Assembly: GCF_011065895.1 (NCBI RefSeq)
Contig: NZ_JAALCR010000044.1
Coordinates: forward strand, 1 to 39,823
Direction: 5' to 3'
Source: Paludisphaera rhizosphaerae
GTDB lineage: Bacteria > Planctomycetota > Planctomycetia > Isosphaerales > Isosphaeraceae
DNA length: 39,823 nt
Shown: positions 23,415-30,233 of the stretch, in pieces
How the letters are laid out: every line of letters begins with the position of its first letter
Numbering within the stretch: position 1 is the stretch's first letter
Notes under the pieces: generated by a model
Seen by the model: the letters and a program-made list of their open reading frames with translations, nothing else
Told to the model about the DNA's origin: nothing
The model's database searches: none
Position numbers and translations under genes: made by a program

Positions 23415-24734
23415 TCAGTGGGTCGCGGCGGGCTTCGCCTCGGCGGCCTTGGCCTCGGCGGGTTTCGCCTCGGTCGGTTTGCTCGGCTGGGGTTGAGAGC
23501 CCGCCCCGTCGACGTCGGACTCGAACGGGCGGGCCGAAACGGGTGAGTCTTTGCGGAGCTTCTGGAGCCCGCTGACGACGACGAGATCGTCGGGCTTGAG
23601 GCCTTGTTCCACCTCGCGCCATCCGTCGACCAGGACGCCGATCCGGCCGAGCGGGACGAGCGTGTGGGTGAACTTCGGAATTGGCGCGCCAGCGCGGTCG
23701 AGGAGCGGCTTGCCAGCCTTGTCCTCGAAGAAGGCGGCCTTGCCTTCCTTCATGGCTCGCGTGAGGACGTAGACCTTCTTCTGGCCCTGGTCGGAGGTGA
23801 GAGCCTCCTCGCGGACCATCAACGCAGGGTGGGGATCGCCGATCGGCAGCTTGACCCGAACGAACATGCCCGGAGTGAACAACCCCTTGGAGTTCTCGAG
23901 CTTGGCTCGGAATCGGAGCGTGCCCGTGTTGAGGTCGACGCGGTTGTCGGTGAAGTCGACGAGCCCCTTGTGCTCGAACTCGTTCTCGTCGGCGAGGGCG
24001 ATTTCAACGGGAACTTGATGCTCGTTCTCGGCCTTGATTCGGCCCTCGTCGAGCAGGCGGCGGATCCGCAACATGGCCGCCTCGTGGACGTCGAAGTAAA
24101 CGTAGATCGGGTCCTGGCTGACGATGGTCGTCAGGGCCGTCTCGTCCGCCTTCACAAGGTTGCCCGGGTCGACGAGCCGGCGGCCGAGCCTCCCGCTGAT
24201 CGGCGAGGTGACGCGGGTGAACTCCAGGTCCAACTTCGCGAGGTCGTAAGCCGCCCGGGCCGTGCCGATCGCCGCGACGGCCTCGGCGTGGTCGAAGGCG
24301 TACCGGTCGTATTCTTCGCGGCTGATCGAGAGGCCCCGGTCGTAGAGGACCTTGGCCCGTTGATACTCGTTGTTCAACCGCTGGGCGTGGGCTTCCGCCT
24401 GTTCGAGCGTCGCCTTCGTTCGGTCGAGGGCCGCCTGGAACGGCCGGGCGTCGATCTGGAAGAGGACCGCGTCCTTCTCGACCAACTGGCCGTCCTGGAA
24501 GAAGACGTCGTTCAGGTAGCCTGCCACCCGGGCTCGGATCTCGACGGAGAAAATGGCCTCCGTCCGGCCGGGGAACGATTCGAAGTCAAGCACCTCGCGC
24601 GTGATCGGCCGGTCGAAGACGACGAGGTCCGGCGGCTTGGCCGCCGGCGACGTTGAAGACGACGCACTGCCGCAGCCGGGGGCGGCGGCAGCCAGCATCA
24701 CCAGACCCATGCCCAGCCAGTTGCGACGGTCCAT
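23415..24734 (-). CDS. RND efflux periplasmic adaptor (membrane fusion protein)
   Basis: The 439-residue protein is read from ATG 24734 with TAGGAG nine bases upstream. It has a hydrophobic leader ending 'AAAAPGC', a probable lipoprotein site. The split lipoyl domain shows as 'EIRARVAGYLNDVFFQDGQLV' and 'SPISGRLGRRLVDPGNLV', around an alpha-hairpin coiled coil ('DRTKATLEQAEAHAQRLNNEY'). The beta-barrel and membrane-proximal domain follow, and the tail is an Ala/Lys/Glu/Pro-rich repeat ('AEAKPAEAKAAEAKPAA'-like). It should bridge the RND permeases to an outer-membrane channel encoded elsewhere. It starts 25 bases after the TetR stop and ends 60 bases before the first permease. Confidence 0.93.
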   Translation of the reverse strand: MDRRNWLGMGLVMLAAAAPGCGSASSSTSPAAKPPDLVVFDRPITREVLDFESFPGRTEAIFSVEIRARVAGYLNDVFFQDGQLVEKDAVLFQIDARPFQAALDRTKATLEQAEAHAQRLNNEYQRAKVLYDRGLSISREEYDRYAFDHAEAVAAIGTARAAYDLAKLDLEFTRVTSPISGRLGRRLVDPGNLVKADETALTTIVSQDPIYVYFDVHEAAMLRIRRLLDEGRIKAENEHQVPVEIALADENEFEHKGLVDFTDNRVDLNTGTLRFRAKLENSKGLFTPGMFVRVKLPIGDPHPALMVREEALTSDQGQKKVYVLTRAMKEGKAAFFEDKAGKPLLDRAGAPIPKFTHTLVPLGRIGVLVDGWREVEQGLKPDDLVVVSGLQKLRKDSPVSARPFESDVDGAGSQPQPSKPTEAKPAEAKAAEAKPAATH

Positions 24735-24759
24735 TCGGATCGCTCCTACCGCGATGTCT

Positions 24760-25467
24760 TCACGCATGTTTCGGCCCTCTCGCGGGGGACGGCAGACTGA
24801 CGTTCGGAGGAAGCAGGTCGGCGTCGGCGAGCCTCTTCCGTTCGGCGTCCGAGAGAATCCCCCGGAAGACCACGTCCAGGATGTCCCGCGCCTGTTCGGC
24901 GACTGGTTTCGCGGAGCCTGCGAAGTAATTGGTGAACATCGTGCCGTAGATCAGGTTGCCGATCACGTCGCTGATCTGTTGCGGCGGCAGTTCTCGCAGC
25001 CGCCCGGCGGTCGTCAAGTCACCGTAGAGACTCCGCCATTTCTCGCCGTGAACCACCCGGTGCTCGATATAAGTGGGGCGAGTCCGGTCCTTGAACTGGG
25101 CCCGTTCCTGGATCAGCAACTCGACGAATTCGGGCCGCTCGGCGAAGAACGTCAAGAACGCCTCGATTCCCCGAGCGATCCGCTCCAGGCCGTCCTCGAT
25201 CGCCGCCGTCGACGACGACACCTGCTCCGCAAGCTTCCGCATCACTCGATCGGCGGCGGCCAGGAACAATTCCCGCTTGCTTGGGAAATAACGGTAGATC
25301 GTCCCCTTGCCCACCCCCAGCCGATCCGCCAGTTCCTGCGTCATGGCGTCCGAAAAACCGTGCTCGGCGAACAACTCCGTGGCCGTTCGGAGGATCTCCT
25401 CCTTACGAGCCTCGGCGTCCTTGCTGGAAGGCCGCGACGTCAATCTCTCTCCGGGGCCGACGCTCAT
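24760..25467 (-). CDS. TetR/AcrR-family repressor of the efflux operon
   Basis: The 235-residue protein starts at ATG 25467 with GAGGA seven bases upstream. The N-terminal helix-turn-helix is clear: 'RKEEILRTATELFAEHGFSDAMTQELADRLGVGKGTIYRYFPSKRELF' spans about residues 21-68 (quoted here only to mark the positions of helix 2-3, with GVGKGTIYRYF as recognition region). The C-terminal ligand domain is variable and alpha-helical. It is the first gene of the operon; a perfect palindrome over its promoter suggests it represses itself and the pump until an inducer binds. Inducer identity is unknown. Confidence 0.93.
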   Translation of the reverse strand: MSVGPGERLTSRPSSKDAEARKEEILRTATELFAEHGFSDAMTQELADRLGVGKGTIYRYFPSKRELFLAAADRVMRKLAEQVSSSTAAIEDGLERIARGIEAFLTFFAERPEFVELLIQERAQFKDRTRPTYIEHRVVHGEKWRSLYGDLTTAGRLRELPPQQISDVIGNLIYGTMFTNYFAGSAKPVAEQARDILDVVFRGILSDAERKRLADADLLPPNVSLPSPARGPKHA

Positions 25468-25488
25468 CGAGGTTCCTCAGGCGGGACG

Positions 25489-25504
25489 GACTGACCGGTC
25501 AGTC
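25489..25504. promoter_or_regulatory. Perfect 16-base palindrome, probable TetR-family operator
   Basis: GACTGACCGGTCAGTC equals its own reverse complement. It lies 22-37 bases upstream of the repressor ATG and abuts the TAGGCT -10 box, so it covers the likely transcription start. Size and symmetry fit an operator for a TetR dimer. Confidence 0.8.
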
Positions 25505-25532
25505 AGCCTATCTTAAAGGAACTAAGTGTCAA
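25505..25532 (-). promoter_or_regulatory. Promoter of the TetR-efflux operon
   Basis: On the minus strand a perfect TTGACA (25532-25527) is followed after 16 bases by TAGGCT (25510-25505; three of six, first two and last T kept). Transcription would start in the palindrome at 25489-25504, giving a leader of about 30 bases. Confidence 0.6.
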
Positions 25533-25559
25533 ATCAACCTTCAACATCCGGGTTGATTT
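25531..25559. promoter_or_regulatory. Second inverted repeat in the divergent control region
   Basis: AAATCAACC (25531-25539) and GGTTGATTT (25551-25559) are perfect 9-base arms around an 11-base spacer. The left arm overlaps the -35 box of the efflux promoter. No gene ends here, so it is more likely a protein-binding site or part of the divergent promoter than a terminator. Confidence 0.5.
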
Positions 25560-25719
25560 CGATTGCGAGCGCGTCCATGATGGTGGCGATCGGCGCGAGG
25601 GCGGTTCGACGTCCCGTGACCTTTGCACGCCTGCTTGCTCTCGACATCCGCTCCGCTCCCGCCGTCGACCACCGATCGACCCAATTTCCCAGCCTCTATC
25701 CGACAAGCGGACCCGAATC

Positions 25720-28557
25720 ATGCTGACCACCGGCCCGCTCCGCCGACTCCTGGCTTTATCAGCGTCATTGGCACTTGCCGCGGCCTTCCCGGCGGCCGGC
25801 GCGAAAGCCGCGGAGGATGCATCGGCCAAGGACGCGAAGCCTTCGCCGGAGGCAGTCGCGTTCTTCGAGACGTCGGTACGGCCGGTCCTGGTCGAATCCT
25901 GCCAGAAGTGCCACGGCCCCGAGAAGCAGAAGGCCGACTTCCGCGTGGACAGCCGCGAGGCGATTCTCAGAGGCGGATCGCTGGGGCCGGCCGTCGTCCC
26001 CGGAAAGCCCGGTGAGTCCCCGCTGGTTCAGGCCCTGGCTCACGCCGAGGGTGAGGAACTGAAGATGCCCCCCGCCGGTAAGCTGGCGGCCCCGGCGATT
26101 CAGGCTCTCACGCGGTGGGTTGAAATGGGGGCGCCCTGGGGCGAGGCGTCGGGTTCCACCGCTTCATCATCCGTCGACGCCGCCCGCGACCACTGGGCGT
26201 TTCGTCCGTTGCAGACGACGCCGCTTCCCGAGGTCCGCGACCATTCCTGGGTGAAGTCGCCGATCGACGCTCGGATCCTGGCGAAACTGGAGCAGGAGGG
26301 GATAACCCCTTCTCCCGCCGTCGACCGTCGGACGCTCCTTCGTCGCGCGACGATCGACCTGCTGGGAGTTCCCCCGACGATCGATGAGATTCGAGCCTTT
26401 GAGAACGACCCCGCCCCCGACGCTTTTGCGAAGGTCGTCGACCGTTTGCTGGCATCCCCCATGTACGGCGAGCGTTGGGGGAGGCACTGGCTGGACGTCG
26501 CCCGCTACGCCGACACCAAGGGGTATGTCTTCCAGGAGGAACGCAAGTATCCCTACGCGTTCACTTATCGCGACTATGTGATCGACGCGTTCAACGCCGA
26601 TATGCCGTTCAATCGGTTCATCCTCGAGCAACTCGCCGCCGATCGGTTGCCGGCGGACGGCGACGCCAGTCGGCTGGCGGCGATGGGGTTCCTGACCGTC
26701 GGGAGACGGTTCCTTCAGGACAAGAACGAGATCATCGACGACCGGATCGACCTCGTCGGACGCGGTTTGCTTGGCCTCACCGTCGCCTGCGCTCGGTGCC
26801 ATGACCACAAGTTCGACCCGATCCCGACCGAGGACTACTACTCCCTCTATGGCGTTTTCGCCAGCTCGCTCGAGCCGACGGAACTTCCTCGGCTAGATGG
26901 AGGCTCGACCGCGGAAGGGGCCCAGACCAAAGAGGCCGAAGCGAAGCTCGCGGCTGCGAAGAAGGACGTCGACGATTACAAGGCCGCCCGTCGCGCCGAG
27001 ATCGTCGAGGATCTGCGGGCGCGCGGGTCGCTTTACGTCAAAGCCGCCTACGACATCGACTTCGATCCACGCGCGGCGGGAGCCGAGGACCGCGCGAAAC
27101 GCGACGATCTGTCATCAAACCGGCTCCGCGTGGCCTCTCGCATCTGGAAGGCGAAACTCGACGCCGCCGCGGCCGACGCCGACCCGGTGCTGGCCCCCTG
27201 GCGGTTGTTTCGGGCCTTGCCCAGAGACGCCTTCTCGGCTAAGTCGCCCGAGGTTCTCGCGACGCTCGACCGGCGCGTACAGGAGAAGCCTGGGTCGATC
27301 CACCCGCTTCTGATCGAGGCGTTGAAGCGAGCCAATCCGACCGAGATGAGCCAGGTCATCGCTTGCTACACGGGGTTGCTCGCGGGGCTGGAGGAGCGTC
27401 TGAAGGCGGCCGGCGACAAGAAGAACGATCCGCTCCCCGAGGCCGACTGGGAATCCTTCCGCAAGGCGATCCACGGCGACGGGGGACCTCTTACCCCGGC
27501 GGGCGACGATAAGGGACTTCTGGACCGAGCCCAGCGAACAGCGCTCCAGAAGCTCGAAAACAAGGTCGTGCAGATCGACGCGACCCTGGCCGGTCGGATC
27601 CGCCGCGCAATGGTGATGAACGACGCTCCCAAGCCCTCGGATACGCGGGTTTTCATGCGAGGGAATCCTGGTCGTCCCGGCAAGGTCGCCCCTCGACAGT
27701 TCCTGCGAGTGCTGAGCGGACCCGATCGGAAACCCTTCAGCGACGGCAGCGGCCGGCTGGAACTGGCGCAGGCGATCATCGGTCAGGCGGCGCCTTTGAC
27801 GGCTCGGGTGATCGTGAATCGGGTCTGGCGCTGGCACTTCGGCGAGGGGCTCGTTGAGAGCCCCAGCGATTTTGGTCTCCGGGCCGATCCGCCGTCGCAT
27901 CCCGAACTGCTGGACGACCTCGCGGCGGGTTTCATCGCCGACGGTTGGTCGATCAAGAAGCTGCACCGTCGCATCATGCTCTCGAACGCCTATCAGCAGG
28001 CAAGCGTCCTTCGACCCGACTGCCAGCAGAAGGACGCTCGCAATCGGTGGGTTTGGCGGTTCAACCGCCAACGACTGGACTTCGAGGCGCTCCGGGACTC
28101 GATCCTGTTCGTCTCCGGTTCTCTCGACGAGGCCAAGGGGGGCCAGTCGGTGGCCTTCGACGGCACGTCCAGCCCGCCTCGGCGAACGGTTTACGGGTTC
28201 ATTGACCGCCAGAACATGGACGGCGTCTACCGAGCGTTCGACTTCGCCATCCCTGACGCCACCAACCCCAAGCGGTTCGTCACGACGGTCCCCCAGCAGG
28301 CCCTCTTCTTGATGAACAGTCCGTTCGTCCAATCCCAGGCCAAACGGCTATCCGAGGCCGTGGATTCGGCGGATCGAGCGGTCGCTGTGCGAACGCTCTA
28401 CGAGCGGGTTCTCGGGCGCCATCCCGATGCTCGCGAGGCCGAGTTGGCGTTGGCGTTCCTCGATCGCCCAGCGGCGAAGGACGGGCCTGCCACGTCCCCG
28501 TTGGCGCAGCTCGCCCAGGTTCTGATGCTCACGAACGAATTCCTTTACGTCGACTGA
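25720..28557 (+). CDS. Secreted PSCyt1-DUF1549-DUF1553 protein (planctomycete cytochrome)
   Basis: The 945-residue protein starts at ATG 25720 and has a Sec-type signal (hydrophobic about 9-25, cleaved near AKA). A planctomycete cytochrome-c-type domain follows with CQKCH at 61-65 and a possible axial Met in 'LKMPP' at 116. DUF1549 covers about 180-390, including 'YGERWGRHWLDVARYADTKG' and a second CxxCH (CARCHDHKFDP, 357-361). DUF1553 covers about 685-920 ('VNRVWRWHFGEGLVESPSDFG', 'HRRIMLSNAYQ', 'NPKRFVTTVPQQALFLMN'). The family is hugely expanded in planctomycetes with unproven function, probably periplasmic redox or polysaccharide-related. DUF1501 follows 20 bases later, the standard pairing. 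Confidence 0.95.
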   Translation: MLTTGPLRRLLALSASLALAAAFPAAGAKAAEDASAKDAKPSPEAVAFFETSVRPVLVESCQKCHGPEKQKADFRVDSREAILRGGSLGPAVVPGKPGESPLVQALAHAEGEELKMPPAGKLAAPAIQALTRWVEMGAPWGEASGSTASSSVDAARDHWAFRPLQTTPLPEVRDHSWVKSPIDARILAKLEQEGITPSPAVDRRTLLRRATIDLLGVPPTIDEIRAFENDPAPDAFAKVVDRLLASPMYGERWGRHWLDVARYADTKGYVFQEERKYPYAFTYRDYVIDAFNADMPFNRFILEQLAADRLPADGDASRLAAMGFLTVGRRFLQDKNEIIDDRIDLVGRGLLGLTVACARCHDHKFDPIPTEDYYSLYGVFASSLEPTELPRLDGGSTAEGAQTKEAEAKLAAAKKDVDDYKAARRAEIVEDLRARGSLYVKAAYDIDFDPRAAGAEDRAKRDDLSSNRLRVASRIWKAKLDAAAADADPVLAPWRLFRALPRDAFSAKSPEVLATLDRRVQEKPGSIHPLLIEALKRANPTEMSQVIACYTGLLAGLEERLKAAGDKKNDPLPEADWESFRKAIHGDGGPLTPAGDDKGLLDRAQRTALQKLENKVVQIDATLAGRIRRAMVMNDAPKPSDTRVFMRGNPGRPGKVAPRQFLRVLSGPDRKPFSDGSGRLELAQAIIGQAAPLTARVIVNRVWRWHFGEGLVESPSDFGLRADPPSHPELLDDLAAGFIADGWSIKKLHRRIMLSNAYQQASVLRPDCQQKDARNRWVWRFNRQRLDFEALRDSILFVSGSLDEAKGGQSVAFDGTSSPPRRTVYGFIDRQNMDGVYRAFDFAIPDATNPKRFVTTVPQQALFLMNSPFVQSQAKRLSEAVDSADRAVAVRTLYERVLGRHPDAREAELALAFLDRPAAKDGPATSPLAQLAQVLMLTNEFLYVD

Positions 28558-28577
28558 TTCCCAACGAGGCCCCTCCC

Positions 28578-30053
28578 ATGGCGCACGCGCCCGACCGGAT
28601 CGAGGACAGGCTGGCCACCCGCCGCGAGATGCTCTGCCGCTCGGGGATCGGCTTCGGCACGTTGGCCCTGGGGGCGATGCTGTCCGAGGTGGGCGTTCTC
28701 GACGCCTCCGCCCGAGCAGGCGACGTCGCGGCGAGCCCCGCCCGGACGTCTCCCAATCCGCTGCTGCCGAAGCTCGCGCCTGGTAAGGCGACCGCCAAGC
28801 GGGTCGTCCACTTGTTCATGAACGGCGGGATGTCGCACGTCGACACCTTCGACCCCAAGCCGATCCTGACGAAGTATCACGGCAAGTCGATTCCTTCATC
28901 GCTCCCCACGGAACGCAAGACCGGCGCGGCTCTGGGCTCCCCGTACAAGTTCAGGAAGTACGGCGAGAGCGGCCTGGAAGTCAGCGAGTTGTTCGCTCGC
29001 ACCGCCGAGATGGCCGACGAGATGTGCGTCGTCCGCTCGATGCACGCCGACGTCCCCAACCATGAGCCGTCGTTGATGCTCATGAACTGTGGGGAGTCCC
29101 GCCAGGCCCGCCCGAGCCTGGGTTCGTGGGTCCTCTACGGTCTGGGGACCGAGAACCAGAACCTTCCCGGGTTCCTGGTCATGTGTCCGGACGGATACCC
29201 GATCGCCGAGTCCCAGAACTGGCAGTCAGCCTTCCTGCCGGGCGTCTTTCAGGGGACTTATCTCGACACCCGCAACACGGATGTCGAGAAACTCATCGCC
29301 CACATCCGCAACCACGGCGTCAGTCCGGCCGGCCAGCGGGCTCAACTCGATCTCCTGGCCGAGTTGAACCGCGAGCATCTGGAGAAGCGGAAGCACGAAG
29401 CCGATCTTGAGGCTCGCATCCAGTCCTTCGAGCTTGCCTACCGGATGCAGTCCGAGGCCGCCGACGCCTTCGACGTGGATCGCGAGCCGCAGCACGTCCG
29501 CGACCTCTACGGCCCGGGCGTCCACGCTCGACAACTGCTGGCGACCCGCCGGCTGCTGGAGCGAGGGGTGCGGTTCGTTCAACTCTGGCACGGTGCCGGC
29601 CAGCCCTGGGACAGCCACGACGACCTGGAGACGGCTCACCGCAAGCTCGCGCAACAGTGCGACCAGGGGATCGCCGCTTTTCTGTTCGACCTCAAACAGC
29701 GCGGGATGCTCGACGACACGCTCGTGCTCTGCACGGGCGAGTTCGGCCGAACGCCGACCGTGGAACTCCCGACCCCCGGCGCCAACGCCGGCAAGATGAA
29801 CGGCCGCGACCACAACCACTACGGCTTCACCGCCTGGATGGCCGGCGGCGGAGTCAAGAAGGGCTACATCCACGGCGCGACCGACGAGCTGGGCTTCCAG
29901 GCCGTCGAGAACAAGGTTCACGTCCACGACCTGCACGCCACGATTCTTCACCTCCTCGGTTTCGACCACGAGAAGTTCACGTTCCACTACGCCGGCCGCG
30001 ATTTCCGCCTGACCGATGTGCACGGCCGCGTCGTCCACGAGATCGTCGCCTGA
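28578..30053 (+). CDS. DUF1501 protein with Tat signal, sulfatase-superfamily-like
   Basis: The 491-residue protein starts at ATG 28578 with GAGG upstream. Residues 14-36 (TRREMLCRSGIGFGTLALGA) form a twin-arginine signal, so it is exported folded. The body is DUF1501 of the alkaline-phosphatase-like fold: 'VHLFMNGGMSHVDTFDPKP', 'SMHADVPNHEPSL', 'GFLVMCPDGYPI', 'LWHGAGQPWDSHDDL', 'CTGEFGRTPTVE' and 'GRDHNHYGFTAWMAGGG', with a late 'VHDLHATILHLLGFDH'. Metal-binding His/Asp residues appear kept, but the reaction is unknown. It is co-transcribed with the upstream DUF1549/DUF1553 gene. Confidence 0.95.
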   Translation: MAHAPDRIEDRLATRREMLCRSGIGFGTLALGAMLSEVGVLDASARAGDVAASPARTSPNPLLPKLAPGKATAKRVVHLFMNGGMSHVDTFDPKPILTKYHGKSIPSSLPTERKTGAALGSPYKFRKYGESGLEVSELFARTAEMADEMCVVRSMHADVPNHEPSLMLMNCGESRQARPSLGSWVLYGLGTENQNLPGFLVMCPDGYPIAESQNWQSAFLPGVFQGTYLDTRNTDVEKLIAHIRNHGVSPAGQRAQLDLLAELNREHLEKRKHEADLEARIQSFELAYRMQSEAADAFDVDREPQHVRDLYGPGVHARQLLATRRLLERGVRFVQLWHGAGQPWDSHDDLETAHRKLAQQCDQGIAAFLFDLKQRGMLDDTLVLCTGEFGRTPTVELPTPGANAGKMNGRDHNHYGFTAWMAGGGVKKGYIHGATDELGFQAVENKVHVHDLHATILHLLGFDHEKFTFHYAGRDFRLTDVHGRVVHEIVA

Positions 30054-30089
30054 TCCTGGCGACTCCCTGAATCGCAGTGAAAAGCCCGA

Positions 30090-30113
30090 GCCGGCGCAGA
30101 CCGGTTCGCCGGC
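30090..30113 (+). terminator. Hairpin after the DUF1501 gene
   Basis: GCCGGCG and CGCCGGC pair perfectly around a 10-base loop, 36 bases past the DUF1501 stop. A short T-containing tail (CACTTGTTGG) follows. It probably ends the DUF1549-DUF1501 transcript. Confidence 0.6.
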
Positions 30114-30233
30114 CACTTGTTGGCGCAGAATGGGATCAACCATACGATGAGGATTGATCCGGCTTCATGCGCGCCCGCCGGCCCGGTCGCGGCGCCGCGA
30201 CCCGACCACCGGCCCCTTCACGAGGACCGTCCC

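Noticed and set aside
27115-28332. A 405-codon open frame on the minus strand
   Set aside because: It is antisense to the DUF1549/DUF1553 gene, whose family motifs run right across it.
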